The translations under genes and the position numbers were made by a program. Positions 53,660 through 62,879 of a DNA stretch of 64,000 nucleotides are shown here, one piece after another. Origin of the DNA: Bacteroidota bacterium (lineage in GTDB: Bacteria; Bacteroidota; Bacteroidia; Flavobacteriales_D; Crocinitomicaceae); the NCBI GenBank assembly GCA_016866255.1, contig VGMY01000002.1:1-64000 (forward strand), in the 5' to 3' direction. Position 1 is the stretch's first letter; every line of letters begins with the position of its first letter. Below the pieces are notes generated by a model. The model worked only from the letters and a program-made list of their open reading frames with translations. It was not told where the DNA came from and did no database searches.

Positions 53660-55559
53660 AATATGGTTAACAATGTTCTGTTTTGTAGCTTCTTTTGAAG
53701 CGCATAGCACCACCTATTATGTTAGCCCAAATGGGAACAATAGCAGCGGATTAAGTCCTAACAGCGCGTGGAACGCAATTTCCTCAGTTAACAATTTCAT
53801 GTTTGCTCCCGGTGACTCCCTTCTTTTTGAGGGTAATTTCAGTTACACCGGTAACCTCGAATTCGATGCCTTGGATGCAAATAATCCAAATAACCCTTTT
53901 TTTATTGGTTCCTATGGGAATGGAATTGCTACGATTCAAACCCTCACCACGGCAAAATGTGGTTTCAAGGCGACTAATACCCAAGGATTCATTTTGAAAA
54001 ATTTGATGTTTCAAGGACCAGGTGTTGGAATGGCGTCGAACAGTGACGGCGTTTTATTCTACACGGACTTACCGACTGGATATCTTAGAAATATCCAGCT
54101 GAATAACATTGAGGTTACTGGATTTGGATATTGTGGAATTCGCTTCTATTCCAATTGGTCAGCATCGGTCAATTCTGGTTTTCGAAATGTGAAAATTGAT
54201 TCTTGTACGGTTCATGATTGCCGCGAAAATGGGATTGTGAGCATCGCCTACGATACGCAAAATTCTACCAACTATCAACATTACGGTTTCCAGATCAAAC
54301 ATACCAAGGTTCATGATATTACCGGCTATTCAGCGAATTCTCATAAAGGAAGTGGTATTGTTTTATCCCAAATCGACTCAGCATTAATCGAACGTTGTGT
54401 GGTATACAATACCGGAAGCCAAAATACTGCTTGTGGTGGTCCTGGAGGTATTTGGGTCTATGCGGCGAACCATATTATTATCCAGTTCAATGAAAGCCAT
54501 CACAATAAATCGGGTTCCGGAAATGGATGCGACGGTTTAGGTTTTGATTTGGACGGCGGAACAACCAATTCCGTATTGCAATACAATTATTCTCATGACA
54601 ACGATGGTGCGGGTATTTTGTTAGGAAATTTCCCGGGTGCACGACCTTGGGGAAGCAATTTGGTTCGGTATAATTTTAGCGTGAACGATGCCAGAACCAA
54701 CAACAGTTCTGTTACCCTTTTTACCGCACCTGGAACTCAATGGTCGGGCCTCAGAATTCATAACAATACGGTTATAACCTCTTCCTCTAACACGAATAAC
54801 TATCCTACTTTTGGAGCGTTTCAGATGACCGATTACGGTAGCACCATGGCAGGGGTTGAATGCTACAATAACCAGTTCATTACCGATGGATTGCCATTGA
54901 TTAATGTTCCCGCGACCTTTTTAGGCGATGAACCAAGATTCATCAATAACCTCTACTGGTCTAATGGTCAAACACCGGAGTTTTTTTATGGAAGTTCTCA
55001 TAGCTCATTGGCTTCTTTCCGCACCGCAGGGAATTATTGTGAAAAATGGTTGAACAATGATTATGGCATAGTATCCAATCCACAGTTAACCAATTTATGG
55101 AACCCTGCACCTATTTTGTATCCAAACCCAACAGAATCCCTTATGAGCTATCGCCTTACTTCAAATTCACCTGCTATTAACCAAGGCTTAGATTTGTATA
55201 CCATGTTCGGCATTGGCAGTTTCATGGATTATTTTTGGCATTCACTCCCATTAGGCGCAACCTATGAGATTGGTGCAGAAGAAGGAGTTTTTTTACAGGT
55301 GGGTTTAGCACAGAATAGCGATTTTGACCGGTTTAATGTGCTTCCAAACCCCATAAGGTCGAACGCTGTTTTTCAAGTGTCAAACTTCGAAAACATTCGA
55401 AAAATTTCCATTTATGATATGCAGGGAAGGATTCAATATATGAACGGTGAAGCGTTGGACGTTCCCATTAAAGCAGATTTCGGAAAGGGTTATTTTTTCT
55501 TAAAAATTTCAACCACATCAGGGCAGGAATTAACCTTACCTATGCTCGTGATTGATTAA
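53619..55559 (+). CDS. Secreted right-handed parallel beta-helix protein, T9SS type A
   Basis: A 646-residue exported protein; an alternative start at 53673 (MFCFVASFEAHS) would avoid the long overlap. The mature part starts TTYYVSPNGNNSSGLSPNSA, the usual entry of pectate-lyase-like beta-helices, then shows stacked coils (HDCRENGIVSIAYDT, IIIQFNESHHNKSGSGNGC, NYSHDNDGAGILLGNF). It ends in a type A sorting domain (FNVLPNPIRSNAVFQV ... GKGYFFLKIS). This fold houses lyases, glycosidases and epimerases; the catalytic type is not evident. Paired with the SGNH hydrolase, a polysaccharide-processing role is likely. Confidence 0.85.
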   Translation: MENNLRKNYFRFDKIWLTMFCFVASFEAHSTTYYVSPNGNNSSGLSPNSAWNAISSVNNFMFAPGDSLLFEGNFSYTGNLEFDALDANNPNNPFFIGSYGNGIATIQTLTTAKCGFKATNTQGFILKNLMFQGPGVGMASNSDGVLFYTDLPTGYLRNIQLNNIEVTGFGYCGIRFYSNWSASVNSGFRNVKIDSCTVHDCRENGIVSIAYDTQNSTNYQHYGFQIKHTKVHDITGYSANSHKGSGIVLSQIDSALIERCVVYNTGSQNTACGGPGGIWVYAANHIIIQFNESHHNKSGSGNGCDGLGFDLDGGTTNSVLQYNYSHDNDGAGILLGNFPGARPWGSNLVRYNFSVNDARTNNSSVTLFTAPGTQWSGLRIHNNTVITSSSNTNNYPTFGAFQMTDYGSTMAGVECYNNQFITDGLPLINVPATFLGDEPRFINNLYWSNGQTPEFFYGSSHSSLASFRTAGNYCEKWLNNDYGIVSNPQLTNLWNPAPILYPNPTESLMSYRLTSNSPAINQGLDLYTMFGIGSFMDYFWHSLPLGATYEIGAEEGVFLQVGLAQNSDFDRFNVLPNPIRSNAVFQVSNFENIRKISIYDMQGRIQYMNGEALDVPIKADFGKGYFFLKISTTSGQELTLPMLVID

Positions 55560-55561
55560 CG

Positions 55562-55930
55562 TTATTCCACCACCAAGCGACGCACCATGCCGTCGATTTC
55601 GATAAGGTAAACGCCCGAGGCCCAAGGGGCATGAATCACTGGTGAAATACCGCTTACTATTCCATCGGCCACGTGCTGCCCCATGCCATTGGTCACGGTA
55701 TAGCTTTTTCCGACCCAGCCATCGCTTAGAACAATCCAAAAGGACGCTTCGCAAGGATTCGGAAATACGATAAAACCTTCTGCCTCAAGGGTGATTAAAT
55801 TGACCCCGATGAGTTGACGTTTGGCCCATGAACGACTCGTATTTTGGGTTGAGGTCAAGAAAATGGCGGTGTAGCCTTTTAAACTCCCAACTTTTGGGCT
55901 AAACTCTTTGAGAATTTCAGGAAAAAAATA
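55562..55930 (-). pseudogene. Orphan T9SS sorting-domain fragment of a lost secreted protein
   Basis: About 123 open codons on the minus strand without an ATG in a fitting place; only a TTG at 55858 could start. The last 70 residues are a type A sorting domain (FIVFPNPCEASFWIV ... SGVYLIEIDGMVRRLVVE). What precedes it (SLKGYTAIFLTSTQNTS) looks like the end of an enzyme or sandwich domain. The frame opens at a TAA next to a run of seven T, right after the upstream membrane-protein stop. No signal peptide, so the fragment could not be secreted: most likely the 3' end of a deleted gene. Confidence 0.6.
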
Positions 55931-55941
55931 TTATTCGAGCC

Positions 55942-56805
55942 TTATTCTTCTTGTACCTCGAGGAAAACACGTCTTCGACTTATCCACAACATAAAAACAG
56001 CCATAGATGCACCCATGATCAAGATGGATATGCGCTCCCATCCTTCCAACGAAAACGAAATTCTCAAAAGAAATGTCGCAAGTACATAACCTGAGTTTCG
56101 TATGATGAGTATGGTATTCTGTAAATTTTTTGCGCTGCTGAGAAGTAAAATAACATCAGCAAAGGTAAGAAGGGTAAAAAACTCGCGGTAAAAAACGTGG
56201 GAGGGGTTCTCTAATTCTTGATGGTTCGAGGAAAACCTAATGAGGTCGAGGAGCCAATCCGAGAATGAAAAAATGGAAAGTCCAAAAAAGATAATCATGA
56301 GCACCGTTGCCATTTTGTCTTTAAGTGCCACAAAGCGTTCCGAGAGTTGAAACTTGTGATCGACTCGACTGGCATCAATGCGATGAAATAACCAGACAAG
56401 AAGCATAAGGATAATAAAGCCGCTAAGATCTTTAATCAATTCGCTGCTCATGAGCAAATTTGTGCCTTCGGTGAGTCCGCCTGCATCTTTAAAACAATTC
56501 CTTAGCAAAATAAGTGCCATAATTTCCAACTGTTTGGAAATGCTTTTTGTGTAACTTTTGCGTAAGTAGTAAATCAGCAAATACACTTCATAAACCAATA
56601 GGGAACTAAACGGGGAAAACAAAGCGGAGAAAGGATTCCCAAAAAGATTTTTGGGAAAATACTGTGGATCAAGCCAACCTAATTTGAGTAAAAAAATGAT
56701 GCTTGCGTGGATGATGAACGTGGAGATACCAAAGTAAAGCGTAAGTATTTCGAAACGGGATTTAAAAGTGGAAGAAAATAACATGCTTTCTTTTCTAATT
56801 ATCAT
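55942..56805 (-). CDS. Multi-pass membrane protein of unknown function
   Basis: A 287-residue integral membrane protein with about six to eight hydrophobic segments, for example ILTLYFGISTFIIHASIIFL, LIKDLSGFIILMLLVWLF, MATVLMIIFFGLSIFSFSDW and ISILIMGASMAVFMLWI. The start may be at MLFSSTF (residue 8). No motif known to me. It follows pckA by 20 bases on the same strand, so it may be read through from pckA. Confidence 0.75.
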   Translation of the reverse strand: MIIRKESMLFSSTFKSRFEILTLYFGISTFIIHASIIFLLKLGWLDPQYFPKNLFGNPFSALFSPFSSLLVYEVYLLIYYLRKSYTKSISKQLEIMALILLRNCFKDAGGLTEGTNLLMSSELIKDLSGFIILMLLVWLFHRIDASRVDHKFQLSERFVALKDKMATVLMIIFFGLSIFSFSDWLLDLIRFSSNHQELENPSHVFYREFFTLLTFADVILLLSSAKNLQNTILIIRNSGYVLATFLLRISFSLEGWERISILIMGASMAVFMLWISRRRVFLEVQEE

Positions 56806-56825
56806 TGTTAAGGTGCCAAAACCAT

Positions 56826-58409
56826 CTAAAGTTTGATTTGCGGTCCTGCTTTTAATATGTTCAACGGGGTTTGAGCTTCAAATTTTTCAAAATTTTTATT
56901 AAATTTTTCAGCCAAATTTCGGGCTGTTTGGTCGTACAATTTCTTGTTTTTCCAAGTGTTTCGCGGGTTGAGCAATGCGGTAGGAACTCCCTCGCACACC
57001 GTGGGAATTGCCAGGTCAAACATGGCTATGGTTTCGTAGGGAACGCTGTCGAGTTTTCCTGACAGCGCAGCCGTTATCATGGCCCTAGTGTAACTAAGCT
57101 TAATACGACTTCCAAGGCCATAACTACCTCCTGTCCAACCGGTGTTTATCAACCAAACTCGAATGTCCGTTCCCTCCAATTTTTCCCCCAACAATTCCGC
57201 ATATTTAGCGGGATGAAGGGGAAGAAAAGCCGCGCCAAACCCCGCAGAAAAGGTTGTGGTGGGCTCGGAAATTCCTACTTCTGTTCCGGCAACTTTTGCG
57301 GTGTAGCCTGACATGAAATGGTACATGGCTTGATCCTTGTTTAAACGCGAAATCGGTGGCAGTACTCCAAAGGCATCTGCTGTTAGAAAAAAGATGTTCT
57401 TAGGAGTACAACCGACGGATGGTACAACAATGTTGCCAATGTGATCGATCGGATAGGAAACTCGCGTGTTTTCCGTAATGGAACTATCGTAATAATCCGG
57501 TTCGTTGGAGCCTTTTTTGAAACCAATGTTCTCCAACAGAGCTCCGGGTTTGATGGCATCGAATATTTGAGGTTCCTTTTCGTGGCTTAAATCGATCGTT
57601 TTTGCATAGCATCCCCCTTCGAAATTGAATATCTCATCGTGTGCCCAACCGTGTTCATCGTCTCCTATTAATCGCCGCTTAGGGTCTGATGATAAGGTGG
57701 TTTTGCCGGTACCGGATAATCCAAAGAAAATCGCTGTATCACCGTCTTGCCCAATGTTGGCGGAACAATGCATGGAAAGCACGTTTTTTTCTCGAGGCAG
57801 CAAATAATTCAACGCGGAAAAAATGCTTTTTTTAATCTCTCCGGTATAACCTGTTCCGCCGATGAGGACCATTTTTCGGGAGAAGTTCAATACCACAAAA
57901 TTAGCCTGGCGTGTTTCATCCAGCAAAGGATCTGCCAGGAATCCGGGCAAGCAAATCACCTGCCACTCGGCTTCAAAATATTTCAACTCTTCTTCATTTG
58001 GTCTTAGGAATATGTTGTAGGCGAAAAGGTTGGACCAGGGATATTCGGTAACCACGCGAAGTGGCATGCGGTACTTCAACGATGCGCAAGCATAAGCGTC
58101 GCGCACATAAAGTGGAATGTTACTGGCATAGTGCATCATTTTTTGGTACAGTCTCTCAAAGGCTTCAGGGCTGAAAGCAATATTGATATCGCCCCACCAA
58201 ACGTTGTCTTGAGTAAGATGGTCCTTGACGATAAAGCGGTCTTTAGGAGATCTTCCTGTGAATTTTCCGGTGTTGATTGCCAAGGTTCCATTGTGCGTGA
58301 GGCGTCCTTGTTGCAGTCGTAGGGTAAGTTCCGTTAGTTCATGCGGAGTAAGGTTCCAAAACTGCTGAGAGGTGGTATTTATTTCTGACTTAGTTTTTAA
58401 ACTTTCCAT
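56826..58409 (-). CDS. pckA: Phosphoenolpyruvate carboxykinase (ATP)
   Basis: A 527-residue enzyme making PEP from oxaloacetate and ATP, the first step of gluconeogenesis. Signatures: GKFTGRSPKDRFIV, LIGGTGYTGEIKKS, the P-loop FFGLSGTGKTTLS and the metal-binding LIGDDEHGWAHDEIFNFEGG. The length fits the ATP-dependent family. Together with citrate synthase it is ordinary central metabolism. Confidence 0.97.
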   Translation of the reverse strand: MESLKTKSEINTTSQQFWNLTPHELTELTLRLQQGRLTHNGTLAINTGKFTGRSPKDRFIVKDHLTQDNVWWGDINIAFSPEAFERLYQKMMHYASNIPLYVRDAYACASLKYRMPLRVVTEYPWSNLFAYNIFLRPNEEELKYFEAEWQVICLPGFLADPLLDETRQANFVVLNFSRKMVLIGGTGYTGEIKKSIFSALNYLLPREKNVLSMHCSANIGQDGDTAIFFGLSGTGKTTLSSDPKRRLIGDDEHGWAHDEIFNFEGGCYAKTIDLSHEKEPQIFDAIKPGALLENIGFKKGSNEPDYYDSSITENTRVSYPIDHIGNIVVPSVGCTPKNIFFLTADAFGVLPPISRLNKDQAMYHFMSGYTAKVAGTEVGISEPTTTFSAGFGAAFLPLHPAKYAELLGEKLEGTDIRVWLINTGWTGGSYGLGSRIKLSYTRAMITAALSGKLDSVPYETIAMFDLAIPTVCEGVPTALLNPRNTWKNKKLYDQTARNLAEKFNKNFEKFEAQTPLNILKAGPQIKL

Positions 58410-58456
58410 CGTTGAATGTTAAGTTATTATCCTCAGAGGCCATCACATTCCTGCTA

Positions 58457-58464
58457 CAAATCTA
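58457..58464 (-). promoter_or_regulatory. -7 box of pckA
   Basis: The minus strand reads TAGATTTG, a full TAnnTTTG match 48 bases upstream of the pckA ATG. Confidence 0.45.
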
Positions 58465-58572
58465 ACCTTAATTTCTCCACCCTACTAGAAATGGCCAATG
58501 TTTTGCTAACAATTTAATGATACAGTGTTCATAACAAAAGCAATGTATTAATGTTTAGCCGCGCCATAGTAG

Positions 58573-58580
58573 TACTTTCG
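58573..58580 (+). promoter_or_regulatory. Possible -7 box of the serine hydrolase gene
   Basis: TACTTTCG, one base off TAnnTTTG, ends 5 bases before the ATG at 58586, implying a near-leaderless message or a later start. Confidence 0.3.
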
Positions 58581-58585
58581 TAAAA

Positions 58586-60481
58586 ATGTTCAAGTACGTT
58601 ATCCGAGTAGCTTTGGGCGCAGGGGCTCTTTTAGGTATGGGGTTTCTTGTGAATGCTGTATTAGTCAAGGCTCTTTCTGCATCAAGCAAACCCGAGGTGC
58701 AAAAGCATTGGTTCCATCAATCGCTCAAAGCCCTTGGTGACAAACCCCAATGGTTGTCAAAGGTCTTGGATGAATCGGTTATTTGTTTAAAAAACGAGGG
58801 AGAACTGCTTCCTCTGAATAACCTGCATCCAAATTTTTCGGTCATTACCTTGGGAGGCAACAGCGATGCATTCGTTGAGGGCTTGAATTTATTTTTTCAG
58901 CCGAAAATTTATCCTTTTTACAAAAATGATCTTGTGGCATTTGATAAAATTGTTGCTGCTGATCGCTGTATAGTAAGCTTGCACGCTGAGAGTTCTAATG
59001 CCGCATTTTTAGGCGAATGGTCACTTAAGGCCCTGGCAAAAATCCCAAAAAGTAAGGAGATGATTTTGGTGATTTTTGGAGACACGAAGAACATTAAGGC
59101 GGAGCATCTAGGCATGTTTAACGCAATTGTTTTGGCCCCTGAAAACCACCCTGAGGTTCAACATCGAACTGCACAAAAGTTGCTAGGTGCGCTAGCTATT
59201 TCAGGCAGGTTGAATAATTCTTTTCTCGATTTTAAAAGTGGAGCTGGCATAGATGTAAGAGCAAACGGCCGCCTTAGTTTTGGTCAACCGGAGGAGTTGG
59301 GCATGGATTCGAAGCGCTTTGAAAAAATAGATCAAATGGCGTTAAACGGCATTAGTGCAGGAGCGTATCCTGGATGCCAAATCGTGGTGGCCGTTAAAGG
59401 CAAGGTAATTTACCGCAAATCCTTTGGAAGCTATACTTACGACAAGGCCTCTTCAAAAGTGAGCGATAATTCCCTGTACGACATTGCCTCTATTACCAAA
59501 ATCGCTGCATCCACGTTAACGGCCATGAAGTTGCATACCGATGGGAAATTAATCCTGAACGAGCGTTTAGGGAAATACATTCCTGAAGTAACGGGAGAAA
59601 CGGCCTATAAAAGCATTGTGATTCGTGAAATGATGGCCCATCAGGCAGGATTGGAACCTTTTATTCCTTTTTACAAGCGCACCCTTACCGATGGAAAACC
59701 CTCGTTACCGTGGTATTCAACCCAAAAGGATGAGGTATTTAGTTTGGAAGTAGCGGATGAATTGTACATGAAATCCGTGTACAAAGACTCCATGTATGCT
59801 CGGATTTTACGGAATCCTCTGAAGGAAAAAAAATACGTGTATTCCGATTTGTGCTATTATTTCATGCAGCCCATTTTTGAAAAACTTACGGGTCAGTCCT
59901 TGGATGCCTATGTTCGCTCTACCTTTTATCAAGCCATGGGGCTTCAATACATCGGCTATAAACCCTTAACCCATTTTGCCAAGGAGCAGATTGTACCCAC
60001 GGAAAACGAAAATTACTTTCGCAGGCAGTTGCTTTGGGGGTACGTGCACGATCCGGGTGCCGCCATGCTCGGTGGGGTTGCGGGACATGCTGGCTTGTTT
60101 TCCAACGCAACCGATTTGGCCAGCATCATGCAGTTGTTCTTGAATAAAGGGACCTATGCGGGTCAAACCTTCTTCGATGAAGCTACGGTGCAAGAATTTA
60201 CGAAGGCGCAATTCGCCGGGAATAAAAGAGGAATTGGTTTCGACCGTCCAAGTGCTAGCGGGGGAGGAACCTGCGATGAATTGGCTTCTCAGCAGAGTTT
60301 TGGCCATTCGGGTTTTACTGGAACCTTGGCATGGGCCGACCGCAAAAACGAGGTGGTATTCGTGTTCCTCTCGAACCGCGTTCATCCAAGTCAAGACAAT
60401 TGGAAAATCCGTGACATGAATATTCGTACCAACATTCAACACGTCGTCTATGAAATCGTCAACGAGCGTTTCAAGAATTAA
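58586..60481 (+). CDS. Serine beta-lactamase-like hydrolase with partial GH3-type N-terminal domain
   Basis: A 631-residue protein. A single N-terminal membrane helix is followed by a segment at about 60-225 that resembles the C-terminal domain of GH3 glycosidases (DESVICLKNEGELLPLNNL ... FSVITLGGNS). From about 240 on it is a class C beta-lactamase/penicillin-binding-like serine hydrolase: SITKIAAS (Ser-x-x-Lys near 302), YSDLCYYF (Tyr) and FGHSGFTG (replacing KTG). In many Bacteroidota a full GH3 catalytic domain precedes these two parts; here it is missing. Likely role: envelope or peptidoglycan-related hydrolase, not drug resistance. Substrate unknown. Confidence 0.83.
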   Translation: MFKYVIRVALGAGALLGMGFLVNAVLVKALSASSKPEVQKHWFHQSLKALGDKPQWLSKVLDESVICLKNEGELLPLNNLHPNFSVITLGGNSDAFVEGLNLFFQPKIYPFYKNDLVAFDKIVAADRCIVSLHAESSNAAFLGEWSLKALAKIPKSKEMILVIFGDTKNIKAEHLGMFNAIVLAPENHPEVQHRTAQKLLGALAISGRLNNSFLDFKSGAGIDVRANGRLSFGQPEELGMDSKRFEKIDQMALNGISAGAYPGCQIVVAVKGKVIYRKSFGSYTYDKASSKVSDNSLYDIASITKIAASTLTAMKLHTDGKLILNERLGKYIPEVTGETAYKSIVIREMMAHQAGLEPFIPFYKRTLTDGKPSLPWYSTQKDEVFSLEVADELYMKSVYKDSMYARILRNPLKEKKYVYSDLCYYFMQPIFEKLTGQSLDAYVRSTFYQAMGLQYIGYKPLTHFAKEQIVPTENENYFRRQLLWGYVHDPGAAMLGGVAGHAGLFSNATDLASIMQLFLNKGTYAGQTFFDEATVQEFTKAQFAGNKRGIGFDRPSASGGGTCDELASQQSFGHSGFTGTLAWADRKNEVVFVFLSNRVHPSQDNWKIRDMNIRTNIQHVVYEIVNERFKN

Positions 60482-60511
60482 CAATTACTTAATATTCCTT
60501 ACTTTGGCCTC

Positions 60512-62158
60512 ATGAAACCTCGATGGACATTGATTTTTTTGATACTTCAAACGCTTTGTTTTGGGCAATCCTACAACTATTATTTTGGGAATATCCATGC
60601 CCATTCAGGGTATTCGGATGGGAATAAAGATAGCTTAACTTCGGGTTTGTATACACCTTATCAGGACTTTGTGTACGCGAAGGAATCAGAACACATTGAT
60701 TTTTACGGAATTTCTGAGCATAACCACAGCGCGGCTGGAATGGCAAGTAAACAACATTATTACAACGGAATTGCCGATGCGGAGTTAGCTACGGTGGAGG
60801 ACAGTTTTGTGGCACTTTACGGCATGGAATGGGGAATCATTTCGCAGGGAGGCCATGTGCTCATTTACGGTTACGATAGCTTAATTGGATGGGAAAACAA
60901 CCTCTATGAGGAATATGTGCAACCGACGGATTTCCATGGTTTATGGAATGTGATTAATAGTAAACCCAATTGTTTCGGATATTTGGCGCATCCACAAGCG
61001 GCAGATTACGATTCGCTTTTACTCAAACCATGGGACGCAACCGCGGACCAAGCGGTGGTTGGTATGCCGTTCCGGAGCGGCCCTGCTTTTTCGCAAAACA
61101 TTTCGTATAGTAACCCCTCAACCGGTTCATATTGGTCTAGGTACACGCAGTTGTTGAAACAGGGCTATCATGTTGGAATTGGTTTAGACCACGACACCCA
61201 TTACAGCGTTTTTGGTCGTTCGCAGCAGGGTAGAATGGGTTTGTTAGCTCCAACTCTCACGAAAAACGACATGATGTATGCTTTGCGGAAAATGCATTTT
61301 TACTCCACCGACGATTGGAACTTTCGGCCCGAATTTAAAATCAACGAACAGCCCATGGGCAGCATTTTAGAGCAAAGTGGCAATCCCACCATTTTCATTG
61401 ATTGCATCGATTTGGATTTGTCGGAGACGGTATCCGCTATTTACATCTACCACGGAGTTCCAGCCAGCGGCCAGCAAGCTACTCTATTGACACAAATCAA
61501 CGGTTTGTCCATGGCAACGTATACGGATACCTTGTTAAACGGTGAAACCTACTACTATTATGCCCGCATCGTTCAAGCCGATGGCGACGAGATTTTCACT
61601 TCACCGATTTGGTACACCCGCAACGATGCAAGCACCGAAGTAGTTCCTGTAGCCTCATATGTCACCGATGCTTCGCCGGCTTGTCTTGGAGTTCCATTGC
61701 AATTGACGTACGACGGCATGGGCACCAACAACCAGTATTTTTGGTCTTTTTCCAACGGGGTCATTCCCTCGTATTCCACGGAAGCCAATCCCACCATCAA
61801 CTTTGAACAGACCGGTACCTATCATGTGACCGTCTACGTTGAAAATGCAGCAGGAACCTCTTTCTACACCCAAGCAATTAGCGTTGAAGGTTGTGCAGGA
61901 TTGTTGGACCATGGCCTAGGGTATAAAGTATATCCCAATCCGGCAAGTACCCAGCTCACGGTTGAAATTGAAGGGCAAGCTTCGTATGAAAGCGTGGAAT
62001 TATTCGATGCTTTGGGGAGGGTTGTGGTGCGTGAAACGCTCAATGATTCAGGCAAAAATATCATCGACTTAAGCAATGTTCCAAGCGGAATGTACGTGGT
62101 GTGTTTGCTCGGAAAAGCATGCCAGGCAACGGAATCGCTCTGGATAAGGAGGCAGTAA
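60512..62158 (+). CDS. Secreted PHP-domain metallohydrolase with PKD and T9SS type A domains
   Basis: A 548-residue exported protein. Signal peptide (WTLIFLILQTLCFGQ), then a PHP/CehA-type metal-dependent domain with NIHAHSGYSDG, YGISEHNHS, YLAHPQAADY and IGLDHDTHY as metal ligands. A PKD-like domain (NQYFWSFSNGVIPSYS) follows, then a type A sorting domain (YKVYPNPASTQLTVEIEG ... SGMYVVCLLG). PHP proteins hydrolyse phosphoesters, and CehA-like members act on carbamates or are of unknown substrate. A hairpin lies just after the stop. Confidence 0.85.
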   Translation: MKPRWTLIFLILQTLCFGQSYNYYFGNIHAHSGYSDGNKDSLTSGLYTPYQDFVYAKESEHIDFYGISEHNHSAAGMASKQHYYNGIADAELATVEDSFVALYGMEWGIISQGGHVLIYGYDSLIGWENNLYEEYVQPTDFHGLWNVINSKPNCFGYLAHPQAADYDSLLLKPWDATADQAVVGMPFRSGPAFSQNISYSNPSTGSYWSRYTQLLKQGYHVGIGLDHDTHYSVFGRSQQGRMGLLAPTLTKNDMMYALRKMHFYSTDDWNFRPEFKINEQPMGSILEQSGNPTIFIDCIDLDLSETVSAIYIYHGVPASGQQATLLTQINGLSMATYTDTLLNGETYYYYARIVQADGDEIFTSPIWYTRNDASTEVVPVASYVTDASPACLGVPLQLTYDGMGTNNQYFWSFSNGVIPSYSTEANPTINFEQTGTYHVTVYVENAAGTSFYTQAISVEGCAGLLDHGLGYKVYPNPASTQLTVEIEGQASYESVELFDALGRVVVRETLNDSGKNIIDLSNVPSGMYVVCLLGKACQATESLWIRRQ

Positions 62159-62161
62159 TTT

Positions 62162-62198
62162 CCCTCTGGGTGCGGGTTTTAAACCCGTACCCAGAGGG
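62162..62198. terminator. Long perfect-like hairpin after the PHP gene
   Basis: The arm at 62162-62179 pairs with 62181-62198 with one G-T pair and nearly no loop (CCCTCTGGGT on the left, ACCCAGAGGG on the right, CGGGTTT/AAACCCG inside). No T-run follows, so it may be a bidirectional terminator or a copy of a dispersed palindromic repeat. Confidence 0.6.
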
Positions 62199-62293
62199 GA
62201 TGATAAAAGACTATTATCCTTGAATAGTCTGCCCTGATGTTTTTTCAAAACCAACTTTTTGGGCAGTTGTTTGTTTTCACTAAAAAACATTCA

Positions 62294-62872
62294 ATGAAAC
62301 GATTATTCATAGGAACCGCAGTGATCGCCATTGCTTTAATAGGACTTAACTCTTTTTATATGGGCCGCATTGAAAAACCTGATTACGTTGTTGAAAAAGA
62401 ACTTTCTTGGCGAATTGAAATTCGTCAATACGCTGCGATGGTAGTTGCTAAGACCAGTCTGCCCGGAGCGTCTTTCGATGATTACGGTTCGCAAGGATTT
62501 CGCAACGTGGCTTCGTACATTTTCGGCAATAACCAAAATCAACAAAAAATTGCCATGACTTCTCCAGTAATCATGGAGCAAGGTCAGGAGGCCAGCATGT
62601 ACTTTGTGATGCCAAAGCAATACGCGAAAACCGACTTACCGCAACCGAATTCAAGCCGCGTAGAAATTACAGAGGTTCAGCCGAAACGATTGGCCGTAAT
62701 TCGATTCGGTGGTTGGGCCAGCGACCGCAAAATTACTAAATACCAGGACCTTTTGAAAGCAGCCTTGAAAAAGGAAAACATCCCTTTCAAGGAACCCTTT
62801 CTTTTCATGGCGTATAACGCCCCATGGGACATTATTGCCCGACGCAACGAAGTTGCGGTTGAGTTGTTATGA
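62294..62872 (+). CDS. SOUL/HBP family heme-binding protein
   Basis: About 192 residues from the ATG at 62294, which gives an N-terminal anchor (MKRLFIGTAVIAIALIGLN); the longer frame from 62237 adds an unlikely leader. SOUL features: WRIEIRQYAAMVVAKTSLPG, QQKIAMTSPVIMEQ, MYFVMPKQY, KRLAVIRFGGWASD and the ending PWDIIARRNEVAVEL. SOUL proteins bind heme or tetrapyrroles; the physiological role in bacteria is unclear. Probably membrane-anchored and facing the periplasm. Confidence 0.88.
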   Translation: MKRLFIGTAVIAIALIGLNSFYMGRIEKPDYVVEKELSWRIEIRQYAAMVVAKTSLPGASFDDYGSQGFRNVASYIFGNNQNQQKIAMTSPVIMEQGQEASMYFVMPKQYAKTDLPQPNSSRVEITEVQPKRLAVIRFGGWASDRKITKYQDLLKAALKKENIPFKEPFLFMAYNAPWDIIARRNEVAVELL

Positions 62873-62879
62873 GTGCTCG

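Noticed and set aside
58586-60481. Antibiotic-resistance beta-lactamase
   Set aside because: Fused to a GH3-type remnant, lacks KTG (HSG instead) and resembles envelope hydrolases.
62237-62293. Upstream start for the SOUL protein
   Set aside because: Adds 19 residues before a clean membrane anchor starting at 62294.
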